Origin: Mucidula mucida
Taxonomy: Eukaryota > Basidiomycota > Agaricomycetes > Agaricales > Physalacriaceae
Length of the DNA: 45,208 bases
Assembly: GCA_015501055.1 (NCBI GenBank)
Contig: JADNYV010000279.1
Span: forward strand, 1 to 45,208
Direction: 5' to 3'
Shown: piece by piece, positions 1 through 10,044 of the stretch
Position numbering within the stretch: position 1 is the first letter of the stretch
Layout: every line of letters begins with the position of its first letter
Notes under the pieces: model-generated
Seen by the model: only the letters and a program-made list of their open reading frames with translations
Database searches by the model: none
Told to the model about the DNA's origin: nothing
Translations under genes and position numbers: made by a program

Positions 1-1046
1 AACTAGATCGTTCTCAGGATGTGTTTCGTAGGTACCGTCTGCTCGGCGATAATATGTGCGCGGACCAAGCACGTTGATATCGTCGATGAAGTTTGGAGCG
101 ATTTCCGTCTCGTGCTGAAGGATGAAGGTGATGTTGTTGTGGAAGATGTTTACCGACAGAGTCCAGCCTTGCGGGAGCGTCGTGAGACGCATTGGGCCAA
201 GGTGCGTGTCGACTGTGGTGGGATCGCGAGAGCTGATGGCGAGCAGGGATTGGTTGTAGCCGGAGAGGAGGTCTAGTTGGGTGTAGATGGTACAACCCGC
301 GGCGTGCTCACAGTACTGGTTGGGAAGAGGTGGCTGGCCTGTGGTACGAATGGTATATCGGTTCATGTCGTCAGGATTGACGACGATTCTGATTTTCCCG
401 TCCTTTTTAGCAACGCAGAACCACTGCGTGCGATACGAGCTATCCGACGGCTCCCATAATCCAAGGCGGACCTTCTCTTTGACCTGGCGATGAACTTCCT
501 CGCGGATACCTGGCGGAATAGGAAAAGATTTTTGCACCCAAGGTTTGTGTTCGATCAGTGGAATCATCGCGGGACTGATGTAGTCGCTGTGTATAGTACC
601 GCGTTCTTTGGGTGTGAAAGCAATTGCATCAGAATTGAGCATGAGGACAGTGACAGCGAGTTTGCGCTCTTCCGGTGTGAGGAAGGTGTTATCAAGGATC
701 CCGAGTGAGTCGAGCCGCTCCTGCGTGAGTCGCTTCGTTGGGACGAAGTCGAGAGGGATGGGTGAGAGGGGAGGAAGGGTGGCAAGAGGGTCTTCTGGAA
801 ATCGCCGTTTGATTTTCGCGTCTTCTGGTAGTATCGCGGGTACCGGTCGTGCTTTTTTTTCCACACTCTTGTATAGCAAACAACGTTGGGATTCGTCGTA
901 ATAAAAACTAGATGTGAACAATGCCTGTGCGAGGGGAAACATGTGCTGAAGTGTGACTGATGGATGCGGGTTGGTGTGACGATTGACTTCCTTCCATGCT
1001 GCCACCACGTCGGCGGCACAAGAGACTAGAGTCGGACGCGAGTATA
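1..1046 (-). pseudogene. Family-1 Ty3/Gypsy retrotransposon pol, reverse transcriptase part (runs off left edge)
   Basis: One minus-strand frame stays open from about 1046 to the window edge, roughly 345 codons. Its upstream part is a linker to the protease. It then reads as an RT palm/fingers region: a WFCVAKKDGKIRIVVNP segment, a TQLDLLSGYNQ stretch around the first catalytic Asp, LPQGWTLS, and FIDDINVLG as the YxDD box (here I-D-D). Family knowledge: this is the RT of LTR retrotransposons, which copies element RNA into cDNA in cytoplasmic particles. RNase H and integrase would lie left of the window. The matching gag and protease lie at 2746-5336 on the same strand, separated by an insertion, so the element cannot make one polyprotein. 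The frame itself has no stops, so the insertion may be younger than the element. Confidence 0.8.
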
Positions 1047-1252
1047 GAATAAAAAAAGTACTCACGAATAAACTCATACTCATCATGCAAGCCAAGAGTA
1101 TACTCGCACGTGAGTAGAGTAGAGTCTAGAGTCTATGGTGAGTCTAGAGTTTCAGTTTGGGGCCACGAATACTCGATAGACTCATACTCATAAATATTCG
1201 TGAATACTCATGAGTATTCTTATATTCGTGAGTATTCGTGAGTATTCAGCTC
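1022..1252. repeat. Left array of palindromic GAGT/ACTC repeats
   Basis: Imperfect reiteration of GAGTA, ACTC, GAGTCTAGAGTC and GAGTATTC units, in both orientations, so that much of the stretch is self-complementary. It begins exactly where the family-1 RT frame ends and has a partner array at 2553-2745. The two arrays bracket the segment that interrupts the retrotransposon. Not a simple head-to-tail microsatellite. Confidence 0.7.
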
Positions 1253-1276
1253 CTAATATATATTTTTGAACAAAAT

Positions 1277-1361
1277 GAACCCCGTGAGCATTGAACCCAC
1301 GGAGCTCAGCCATTTCTGTGCATCAGCACAACAACGAGTATAACCACTGCGCCAAAAGGGC
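1277..1361 (-). other. tRNA-like sequence, pseudo-tRNA or tRNA-derived SINE head
   Basis: On the minus strand an 85-nt stretch has a good A box (TGGCGCAGTGG). It also has a B-box-like GGGTTCAATGC inside a T arm that pairs 5/5 (one wobble) around a 7-nt loop. The acceptor stem pairs poorly and no convincing anticodon arm or D stem forms, so a working tRNA is unlikely. A decayed tRNA or the RNA polymerase III promoter head of a SINE fits better. It lies inside the segment inserted into the family-1 element, just inside the left GAGT array. Confidence 0.4.
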
Positions 1362-1579
1362 ATATTCATTATACAATTTCAGTCCAGATCACACATAATT
1401 AGGTAAAATGCCATTAGCAAAAAAAAGGACAAAGGCCATGAAGGCCATACAAAATGTTGTGCTACAAACAAACCTGATGCGAGTACTGTTGCGAAGCGAC
1501 GCATACGACGCATCAGGTGAAGAGTATGATACATCTAATATACAAAAAAACTACAAAATCGTCCACAAAAACGAATACT

Positions 1580-2446
1580 CTACAGTCCGTGAGGAAGAAG
1601 GGGTGCGCGCCCGAAAACTGTAACGTAACAGTCCACATAGTACTCAGCTAATCCGTACTCAACAGTCCGCATTTCCCGTTCTGACATCAGAGAGCCACAG
1701 ATCAACTTGTGAGCGGCCTGTGAAGTTCCCGCCGGCATTGGTGGAACACGACACCAGCGTCGCATCACCCGGTACAAAGCAGCCAGGACAGACGCGCGTC
1801 CCGTAAACGTTGCTGCCGCCAGCCCCATCCGACCCCAGTCAATGCTCTCCGGGACGACTCGGCCGTTGAAAAGTGCACCGAGAATCTGCATCTGGCGGTC
1901 ACCGAAAGACGAGGCATCCAAATTGTCGTAAGGCACTGCTTGCCCAAGCTCCGTGTCAGGTTGCGGATCGTTGAAGCCCACGGGCTTGAGGTCGTAGCAA
2001 AGGCGGTCGAGCGCGAGGAACTCGTAGCGGAAATTGGTCTCGAATAACTCCCAAAGAATTTCCCGGCAAACATGCTGAGCAGGTAAAACATTCGGTTGTA
2101 GCTGTTCTCCTTGCCAAGTCGCCGACGCAGTAGAAAGGTTGGACAGGTCGACAGAGCCCTAGAGCGACAGGGTTATTTCAAGTCAAATAGATAGAAGAGA
2201 AAAAATCCACACCTGCATTGAACCCGCTTCTATACACTTTGATAGCTCCTGTCGGACTTCTTCGTGAGCCTTTGCTGCCCATCCATCTCCTTTAGACCCG
2301 TGTAACTCGAGCCCCAACACACGCCGCCAAACTGGTGCTGCCAACGGCTCGAATACCGACGACTGCAGACGATAATGAAGAATGGTGCGCAGTTTGAGAC
2401 GATTGAGCAGGTAGTTTTGGTTCGACGGCGCAAGCCTGCTTCTTCA
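1580..2446 (-). pseudogene. Two-exon fragment of an unrecognised fungal protein inside the insertion
   Basis: Two minus-strand exons join in frame across a 54-bp GT-AG intron (2159-2212). Exon one is 2213-2446, open upstream to a stop but with no ATG. Exon two is 2158-1580. The joined reading is about 270 residues, with a mid-part rich in aromatic and acidic residues (segment REILWELFETNFRYEFLALDR) and no recognised catalytic motif. Codon pattern and the conserved splice frame suggest a real coding origin. I recognise the style of repeated agaricomycete hypothetical proteins but cannot name a family. The start is missing, so this is a 5'-truncated copy carried by, or captured in, the segment bracketed by the GAGT arrays. 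Confidence 0.45.
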
Positions 2447-2552
2447 CCTCAGGATACTACTGATATGGATGCTACTGATATGGATATAACTTGATACACT
2501 TACGACCTACTTACTTTAATCTTCACTGTCTTTATGTTTGAATTTGCTTGCT

Positions 2553-2745
2553 GATACGTGAGTATACTCGAGTATACTCGGATCGTACTCGAGTACTCGA
2601 ATACTCGAGACTCATGAAGTACTCTCGAGTAGAGTAGATATTCGAGTAGAGTCTCGAGTGAAGACTCGAGTCTTGAGTATTGGGTTTGAGGTAAGAGTTA
2701 CTCATACGATGAGTCCGAATATACTCGAGTATGGACTCGTGTCCA
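2553..2745. repeat. Right array of palindromic GAGT/ACTC repeats
   Basis: Dense reiteration of ACTCGAGT, GAGTATACTC and GAGTAGAGT units in both orientations, many individually perfect palindromes. It starts after the hypothetical fragment and ends where the family-1 protease frame resumes. With the array at 1022-1252 it forms the two borders of the inserted segment. The adjacent protease ORF reads into it for about 60 meaningless, Ser/Tyr-rich codons. Confidence 0.75.
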
Positions 2746-3623
2746 TCTCTACAAGAGACACTGTAGGCCTGTGCAGCTGGCCGTGCTTGCTCTTCCGTCT
2801 CTATGATACGACTCTCTGCAGCATGTTCGCCACTGCCCCAAATTTGAATGAGGACGCCCGACACAGTCTCCCATTTCCGAATACGGACAGCGCGTTGCCA
2901 AGGACGGCCGAGAAGAAGTCGATATGGAGCAGAAGGGACGACAAATGCATGAGCAAAGGTGGGCAAGCCATCTACCATGATTTCTAGATGCTCAGCACAA
3001 CCAGGAAGGCCCTCTTTACTGCCATTGGCAGTCTCCATCAGCATTGTCCTATGCTGGTTGACGTTGACACCCAGTTCTTTGGCGAGGTCTGCTTGAATGA
3101 CAACGATTTCCGATCCTTCATCGAGCAGAGCAAGTTCTGTCTGTCTTCGAGCAACACATACCGGAATGACGCGAAGTGGAGTTGCATATTCGAGCGCTGG
3201 TGGTGGAGGTGGAGATTTCTCGTCGTCGAGGGAGAGGGTGTTGCTGGCAGATGTGGATGGGGGAACTCGAGAGGTACGTTCGTGTGTGACAGCTTCTTGC
3301 TGTAGATCTGGACTAATAGCGTACAGGTCGCGAATAGGGAGGGAAATGGTGGCGTCCAGGATGCTCTGGTACACGCATGGCACAGCAGACGTGTCGTGGA
3401 GTTGGGATTGGTAACGAAATGCAGGGCGTCGTATATCGTTGGCGCGTTTATCGTTGTCGTCGTGTGTACTCTGCTCATTTCGTTTCGTAGTTGTGCGTTC
3501 TGTGAATAGTGGCGTTGGCTGAGCGTCTGCTGGCGTGTTCGTTGCGTCTGGGGGGTAGGTTTCTTCATCGGCTCTGGTGGCGGCTCCTCTGACTCTCCTT
3601 CTAGTCGCAGGAAGCTCCACCAA
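2746..3623 (-). pseudogene. Family-1 retrotransposon aspartic protease region
   Basis: Minus-strand frame with a Pro/Thr-rich linker followed by a retropepsin-like domain. The flap-like start reads LALLDEGSEIVVI, where the catalytic Asp-Thr/Ser-Gly triad position is Asp-Glu-Gly, and the C-terminal hydrophobic-hydrophobic-Gly motif is RLLLGRPWQRA. Family knowledge: the protease cuts the Gag-Pol polyprotein. Diverged triads occur in this basidiomycete group, so the Glu need not mean inactivity. The frame runs on into the GAGT array, where the insertion broke the pol reading frame; the RT continues at 1046. It overlaps the gag frame upstream at about 3040-3620 in another phase. Confidence 0.65.
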
Positions 3624-5336
3624 GTCTCTTCTTCGTTGTTCTCTTCAACCGTCAACTTCTCTTCTTCCTTCTTCTCTTCCTCATCCTCGACCACCTCAAC
3701 TATAGCTGCTGCCGTCGTACTAGCGTGGCCTTCGTCAAACGCCGTGCAATTTAAAAACCCTTCTGAGACGTGGAGGGACGGGGGCAGTAGAGGCGTTGGC
3801 GGGTGCAGCGAGAGGGCCTCCAAACAACTCATCAACAGCACCGCGATAGCCGAGAGTATGCGTCGAATAGGTTTGCCGTTCCGGAAGCAAAGACGCCCAT
3901 TCTGCTGCATAATGTGTCCCGCCTCAAGATACGCCTTCAAGACTTCGCATGCCGACATGAAGTGCGCGGGATCAAGACAGAAATAGCAGCCCTCCAACTG
4001 CGAGGTACCATGGTTGTGGCCGTAAGGTGCGGACATTGTGTTCTGTGGCTGATATTGGGGATTTTTGAACTGATATGTTGTCGTAGAAAATGCAGAACCT
4101 TGGGTGGGAGGAGGAGGTGCAGCATGAGCGGCGAGGAATGGCTGCAGCATGGCCTGCAGTGCGTGCGTTTGTGGAGGCTCATCTTCTCGAGCGTAGCGGC
4201 GAGGTCATCAACCGTTACGGTTTTTGTCTGCACAGCACTGGTGGACTTGGGTGCTGGGGCCTCATCGTCACTGGACTCGAATCAGATGGTGCGTGCTTGG
4301 CGCGACGGGAGGACTTCTTGGGGCGACGTGTGGGAGGGTGATCATCATCGTCGTCGGATGAGTTGTCGTAGGAGCGCGACTGTAGGACCCATCGGCCAGC
4401 CGTCATCACTTTCTCCATTGTAGGAGGCGTGTCGCGGTCCCACGTCGTGTCGGTAAGACAGATTCTACTCTCTATCTTTCTGCGCGCTGACCGGTGGATG
4501 CCTTTCCAGAACCAACCTGCATTTCCTTCTCTGAAATAACACTTCGCTTTTTCAGCGCCTTCGCGACTGGCGTAAACGCGCGATGATATTCCTCGAGGCG
4601 ACGCTCAGAGTCCAGTGTCCGCTTCTTCCACTTGTGGGCAAGATCCTCGAGGTCCCGCATGGAATACTTGCTCTTCTTCAGGACTGGTAGAAGGAGTCGG
4701 TGAGATCCTTCTTGAAGACGGCCCAATCACACTTGTCGGCTACCTGTTATAGCCATCGGACGACTTCCACAATCCTTTGGCTCGCATCGGCATAGCGAAT
4801 CGCAGCATGGACTTTGTGCGCGTCGGGCACAGTGTACATTGAGGCAAGGGCCTCTATCTCAGCGAGGTAGTCGTCGAGTTCTTCCGGCTCGTCAGAGCGG
4901 AAGCTGGGTGCATCGTCGGCGTTACGAGATGGAAGAGCACCGAGACCTTTGGGTGTAGACATGATGGGGGTCGACGATGGTGACTGTGAGGGCGGTGAAG
5001 GGGTAGATGGTGATGCTGGACGGGATGGCAATGGTAAGGAAAGTGGAGATGGCGAGCGGGACGAGCAGAATGGGTCTAGGAATGGGGAATGGGGATGAAA
5101 GAGAGCAGTGTCGTTGACTGATTCGAGCGAGGAAAGCTCGAGGCTGGGAGGCGATGATGGCAAGGACTCGTCGTCGCCAAAGAGAGGTGATGTATCAAGG
5201 AGCGACGGGAGAGTCGGGACAGAGGTGAAAGGGTCTGATGCAGTAAATTCTGCAACAGCAAACTGTAGGCGCCCAAGGCGTCCGGGGAGATGGAGAGTGG
5301 GGGTGTAGACCGGGCTAGGTGTCGCACTAGCGACAC
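3624..5336 (-). pseudogene. Family-1 retrotransposon gag, frame-broken
   Basis: Three successive minus-strand frames together read as Gag. 5336-4747 is Ser/Pro-rich, followed by an acidic segment (EELDDYLAEIEALASMY) typical of capsid N-termini. 4726-4472 is a Lys-rich helical segment ending in a coiled-coil-like run. 4420-3624 is a tail with one CCHC zinc knuckle (CYFCLDPAHFMSAC) and a Glu-rich stretch. Gag forms the particle and binds element RNA. The frame changes near 4740 and 4440 leave no continuous ORF, so this copy is dead unless some breaks are unrecognised introns. Orientation and order match the protease and RT further left. Confidence 0.6.
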
Positions 5337-5458
5337 GGGCAGCCCGTAGGATATGGTCTGGGTTGTCGACTTCGGGAGCGAGGGGACTGGCGGGGTTAGC
5401 GCGCGTATTCTGTCGTCGCGCTATGTTAGAGCGTCAACGGACAGGGATTCGTGACGGG

Positions 5459-5526
5459 GGTGGCACAATGGCAGAGAGCACTGACTGCGAGTTCGGGAGA
5501 CGATGTTCGAACTGCGGTGGTCACCA
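5459..5526 (-). promoter_or_regulatory. Family-1 primer-binding site, unusually long tRNA complement
   Basis: Read on the minus strand, the element goes LTR end ...CTACA, two bases, then TGGTGACCACCGCAG (5526-5512), a standard PBS beginning with the complement of a tRNA CCA tail. The resemblance to a reversed tRNA continues further. On the plus strand there is a B-box-like GTTCGAAC at about 5505-5512 and a perfect A box TGGCACAATGG at 5461-5471. The acceptor halves do not pair, so it is not a working tRNA gene. Confidence 0.45.
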
Positions 5527-5528
5527 GA

Positions 5529-5851
5529 TGTAGAGTCGTCGATAGCTCTGAGTGCAGCGAGCTTAGTTCAGACAATGTGTGCGTGTGCGAAGTGGGCTGT
5601 TTGTTGTTTGTAGACTACGACAAGCGAGAGGTATAAGTACTGTAAGTAGATGAATACACGACGTGCTATTATAGAATGTGTGAAGAGGTGAGACATGTAA
5701 GTAGAAGAATGAAAGAAACATGAGGTGATAATACAGGAGATGTGCTATTAAAAAGGGGTAAGTATCTAATCTAAGAGTCCAAGCTTATCAGTCCCGACGA
5801 GTCCGACCGACTGTGCGCCTAGCGCGAGGCGCGAACCTATAGAGGGGGTGA
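5529..5851 (-). mobile_element. Probable 5' LTR of family-1 retrotransposon
   Basis: Non-coding, lies between the gag leader/PBS and the next LTR. On the minus strand it ends in CA two bases before the PBS. Its outer end holds a small GC-rich inverted repeat (GCGCCT/AGGCGC at 5815-5832). The outer boundary is unclear because it abuts the family-2 LTR at 5852. The last ten bases, GAGGGGGTGA, also match the polypurine tract next to the family-2 3' LTR at 30111-30120. No second copy of this LTR lies in the window to confirm the limits. Confidence 0.45.
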
Positions 5852-6380
5852 TGTTATGAATCGCCATATTTTCATACTTTCACATCTTATCATATCTTAT
5901 CGGGGGCCTTGTCTTATCAACCAACGGACCGTTTCATCATCTGTTTCGTCACCGATCATACCCCTTTTCATTACCGAAGCCGTACTCATGTTGGACACAC
6001 GTCCAACACATGGATGACATCATACATGCTGATACCTCATGGACTCCCTATCGTATACACACCGCCGACACTCGTAGTACACATGGTCGTTTCAGTATTA
6101 TTACTTACATGCAGTTACCACTCGTATTTAATGGTTTTACGGACTAGTAGCATACAACACTGGGTCAAGGGCGTGGAGCATCCCTAGTGGAAATGCGTAT
6201 GGACAAGGAGTTTCAAACACAGACTTACTAGTATATAAGCAGTAGTGTAGTATCATTGTACTTTAGTTCCGATCTCGTTTATACACCTGGCCTAGCCTAG
6301 TCTTACGAACACAAACACTTTCTTCCTTAGTTCTTGCTGTGGTACCTGGTTGAGTCTCGTGGCTTAGTCAGTCGCTAACA
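5852..6380 (+). mobile_element. Family-2 LTR, copy A (plus orientation)
   Basis: 529 bp, starts TGTTATGAATCG and ends GTCGCTAACA, closely matching four other copies in the window. It contains a TATATAAG box and the TAGTTCCGATCT transcript-start motif (6264-6275). Its orientation is opposite to the adjoining internal region. It is preceded by a polypurine-like GAGGGGGTGA, so it looks like a 3' LTR whose own element body is gone. Flanking 5-mers (GGTGA and ACACC) do not match, so it is not a clean solo LTR. Confidence 0.85.
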
Positions 6381-6494
6381 ACACCCGGCAAAAATCATAA
6401 AATGATACTTACGCGCCCCACGCGCATGTGCGGGACATGTCTTCACACTGTGCCAAATTCCCATGACTATATATGGTCATTTTAATTTGGCACA
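6381..6494 (-). mobile_element. Stub of family-3 3' LTR
   Basis: Follows the family-3 pol stop and a short purine/pyrimidine tract. On the minus strand it starts TGTGCCAAATT. It is cut after about 114 bp by LTR copy A. The first 46 bp (6494-6449) are a quasi-palindrome with perfect 11-bp arms (TGTGCCAAATT/AATTTGGCACA) and an inner ATGAC/GTCAT pair. Confidence 0.5.
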
Positions 6495-6542
6495 GCCACC
6501 AAAGGCCCGGGTAGTATTACACCACTCTAGGTTCATCCCGTT

Positions 6543-8745
6543 TTACGCGCTCAAGCACATTTTGCAGGTGTTTTTGGTGTCTTTTGGTGTCGCACGGGCA
6601 GGCTTTGGTAAGTCCTCCCAATCCTTGACACCCTTCAACTTTAGATACTCATCAAGTGCTTTTAGGTCCTTGACTTCCTTGAGCGGTTCAAACGTCTCAT
6701 TGCCCAACGTCCACCGGACGTGGAACCAAATCTTTGTCTGCCGCCACTCATGGTCTTTAATCCCCTCGACAAAGAACTCCACATCAGGCGGTGCGCCGAA
6801 GTCATATAGTTTGGGCGCGCTACGATCGGGAAATAGTAGTACGTCCGTCTCTTCATATGGGCGGCGCAAGCTAACATGGAACATATTATGTAGGCGTTGT
6901 TTCACCAGTGTTTCAGGCAATTCCAGCGTGTATGTTGACGTCGCTGGAAACGCCTTCTCCACTGTATACGGCCCAATGAACTTAGGTAAGAGTTTTTGAG
7001 CTCTTCCCTTTGGGAAATCAATATTCTGAGTTGATAGGTAAACCTTCAACCTAGGCTTAATCTCCGGCTCCTCATGACACTTCTTGTTCGCTTGGTGAGT
7101 CTGAAACACGTGTGCCGCAATAATGGCCTTATGTGCGTCATACAGATGCTGCATGGCCTGTATCCCAAACGCGCAAATTCCAGGTTGAACATTGGGGAAT
7201 TCTGGGACCTCTTGAATCATCGATGGGACATAGCCGAACATGAGCTCGAAAGGTGCGAATCCTGTTGTTTTATTAATACTTGTGTTTAGTGCAAACTCAA
7301 CTAACAGAATCTTTGCTAGCCAGTCCTTCTGATCCGCGTGTATAGCCCCTCTGAAGATCTGAGCAACTGAACAATTAGCTCGTTCCGTTATTCCATCCGT
7401 CTATGGATGAAACAATGTCGATATCAGTAACTTGGCACCCAACAAGCAATGAAGTTGCCGCCATCATGTCAACGTAAACTTAGAGTTGCGGTCAGACACA
7501 ATTGATTCTGGCAACCCGTGCAGTCGGACGAGCTCCCCCAAATAGATCAACAACAGATCTGTCGCCGTATTTGTAGTATGTACCGGTATTAGGTGCACCT
7601 GCAACGTCAATTGACAGATGATCACCCATAGATAATTGTATCCCTGCACTACTAGAAATGGATCAATGAAGTCCATTGCAATAGACCGCCACTTTCCAGT
7701 TGGCACAGGCAGTGGATGTAACTTTCCAGCTGGTGCTTGATATCTTTCTTTAGCTGTCTGGCATGTCTAACATGTTTGGCAGAACTTATCGACCATTCCA
7801 GCTATCTTTGGCCACTAGTACCAGCGTTGAACATAATCAGACGTGCATTGAGCACCGAAATGTCCTACTGTCTTGTCCTACTGTCTGGTGAGCTGTTTCT
7901 AGTATTGCTCCCCGTAGAGAGTGTTGACCTGCAGGCGACTTTGGGATACATAGAACATATTCGCCGCCTACCTCCATCTCCACTGCCTCAACGTCGCGTG
8001 ACTCAAGATGCTCTACAAGTTTTTGCGCCTCAGTTTGCCGACGAGTCTGCATAGCACGCAGATGCTTATGGACTTCCTGTAGGCGACCACTTGGTAAGTC
8101 TTCACCGAGTTTATCCAGGCGAATATCCGCGTTGGCGTAGTCCTCTGGAGGTTGTACCTCGTCAGGCTTGTCCGTCTCGTAGTATTGTGATAGCGTGTCC
8201 GCAACCTTATTGTTGACGCCTTTCACATAGTTGATATCAAAATCAAAACGCGCGAGATATTCCATCCAGCACATCTGTCAACTTGACAGTCAACACTGTG
8301 TCTTAAAGAACTCCAGCGCCTTATGGTCAGTGACAACATGAATCTGGTAGCCAATCAACTTATCCTCCCACTTCAGAAGGGCTTCGAGGATGGCTAACGT
8401 CTCTTGCTCAAAGACTGCGTAGTGTTTCTGCAAGTGCAAAAACTTCTTAGACATGAACCCCGCTGGCCAACAAGTCTGCCAAGTAGGTCCCTGCCCGTAC
8501 ATTCCTCCAACACCTCTAATTGACGTGTCACAGATAACCCATATAGGTTCATCCAAGTCAGGCCAAATTAGGTGTAGGATCGGAGTCGAACAACTTAGCT
8601 GTTTGATTCTCTCAAAACACATGTCATGTATAGGTGCCAATAGAATGGCTAATGATTCGAGCCATGTCTGATAGTGGTGTTGTATATGCAGTGATGTCCG
8701 GCAGAAAATGTCCTAGGTATGTAACCATACCCAGGAACTTCTGCA
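6543..8745 (-). pseudogene. Family-3 Ty3/Gypsy pol 3' half: RT thumb, RNase H, integrase, chromodomain
   Basis: Minus-strand pieces in pol order. 8745-8640 is the RT thumb (KFLGMVTYLGHFLPDITAY). 8640-8290 is RNase H with CDTSIRGVGGMYGQG, FEQETLAILEALLKWEDKL and VVTDHKALEFF. 8274-7837 is the RNase H end and start of the integrase zinc-binding domain. 7706-7464 is the integrase core (AMDFIDPF and IVSDRNSKF, two of the DDE acids). 7241-6543 is the integrase C-terminus with a chromodomain-like segment (FVEGIKDHEW...FEPLKEVKDL). Integrase inserts cDNA; chromodomains target chromatin marks. The pieces lie in different frames with stops between, so the copy is dead. It belongs to a common agaricomycete pol type different from family 2, and its 5' half is replaced by family-2 sequence at 8745. 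Confidence 0.75.
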
Positions 8746-10044
8746 CATATCTGTCTTTGTTTCCTTTTCTTTGTTTGATTTTGTTAAGTAATCCATCCTC
8801 CGGTGTAGCTACTATATGTAAAGAAAATTGAATTTGTGATATAAAAAACTCCGGTTTTAGCAAAACAATGTTTTCGTTATCTTTTTCCCCCTTCTCAAGG
8901 CCTGTCATCCTTGACAAGGCATCAGCTTTTCCTATCGTCCTGCCTGGCTTATGAATCATCTGTATGTCATATCCCGCCAACTCCGTAACCCATTGTGCCT
9001 GCCTCGGTTTAACTTCTGCGGCTTCCTGAAGTACTGAAGGTTTTGATGATTGGTGAAAACCTCCACTGTCTCCTTAGCGCCTAGGAGGTATTGCCGCCAG
9101 TCGTCGATTGAGTCCATGATAGCCATCATCTCTTTGTCGTAGATCTCATAATTGCGCTCCACTTCGTTCAGCGCGCAAGACCAAAAGGCTACTGGTCTCC
9201 ATTTTCCGTCAACAAACTGGGAAAGAACCGCCCCGTTCGCATAGTTTGAGGAGTCCGCCTCGACTTGAAACTTGCCGTTGTCGTGTGGTACGATCAGAAC
9301 GGGTTCTTCCGTCATCCTCCGTTTCAACTCCTCAAACGCCTCGTGCTGCTCCATGCCCCAAACCCACTCGCCCTTCCCAATTAGCGATGTCAATGGCTTT
9401 GCTACTCCCGCAAATCCCCGGATGAAACGTCGGTAAAAGTTGCAGAAGCCCAGGAATGACTGTACTTCCTTCTTCTTTGTTGGCTCCTTCCATTCCTTCA
9501 CTACGTCCACTTTTGCCGGATCCATCTTCACTTCTCCTCCTCCAACAATAACTCCTAAGTAGTCTACAGTATGTGCTTCAAAACTACATGTCTCGGGTTT
9601 TAAATACAACTTATTTACTCGTAATATTTCTAATACTCGTCGTACGATATGTCTATGTTCTTCCAACGTGTTCGTAAAGATAAGTATGTCATCCAAGTAA
9701 ACTATAACTTGTCCTTCATCGATCAGCTCCTTCAGAATGTGATTCATGAATGATTGAAACATTGCCGGCGAGTTTGTAAGTCCAAAGAACATGACTGAGG
9801 GCTCGAGCAGGCCTCGGTTTATTCTAAACGCCGCTTTCCACTCATCACCTTCTTTGATCCGGATGTTATTGTAACCCCATTCCATCTTTATGAAACACTT
9901 CGCTCCCTTCAGCTTGTTGTTAAGTTCTTGGATCAACGGTAAGGGGTATCGGTTTTTGATCGTCATGTCATTCAATTTCCGATAATCCTGCACGGGCCGA
10001 AGACTTCTGTCCTTCTTTTTGACAAAGAAGAAGGGTGACGCCAT
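8746..10044 (-). pseudogene. Family-2 pol: reverse transcriptase and RNase H (chimeric element)
   Basis: A 360-codon minus-strand frame holds a near-complete [23 protein letters not shown] opens it, and VIVYLDDILIF is the catalytic YxDD box. FLGFCNFYRRFI marks the thumb. RNase H follows with VEADSSNYANGAVLSQ, YDKEMMAIMDSIDDWRQYL and TNHQNLQYF. A frame change near 8980 leads into GYDIQMIHKPGR and KADALSRMTG. Reading continues in frame to RYVQK and then straight into family-3 RT thumb sequence. It is closely similar to the plus-strand copy at 27278-28580 but carries different small indels. In the RT start region the residues after KLKGAK read CFIKMEWG, so the first catalytic Asp (KMD in the other copy) is changed to Glu. 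Confidence 0.8.

Noticed and set aside
1277..1361. Functional tRNA gene
   Set aside because: Acceptor stem and D stem do not pair and no 7-nt anticodon loop is clear; kept only as tRNA-like.
1022..2745. CRISPR-like or satellite array
   Set aside because: Units are short, irregular and in both orientations without spacers; the organism is a fungus.
4090..4423. Plus-strand frames opposite the family-1 gag
   Set aside because: They are shadows of the minus-strand gag; no motif, and the Arg/Ser-rich composition mirrors the other strand.
5780..5835. GACGAGTCC-like segment resembling a hammerhead ribozyme core
   Set aside because: The CUGAUGA and GAAA core elements and the cleavage triplet in proper order are missing.
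5909..6187. 92-codon ORF repeated in every family-2 LTR (also 24202-24480, 30178-30456, and in part 23814-24152)
   Set aside because: No ATG start, Leu/Ser/Thr/His-rich without motif, and its conservation follows from LTR identity alone.
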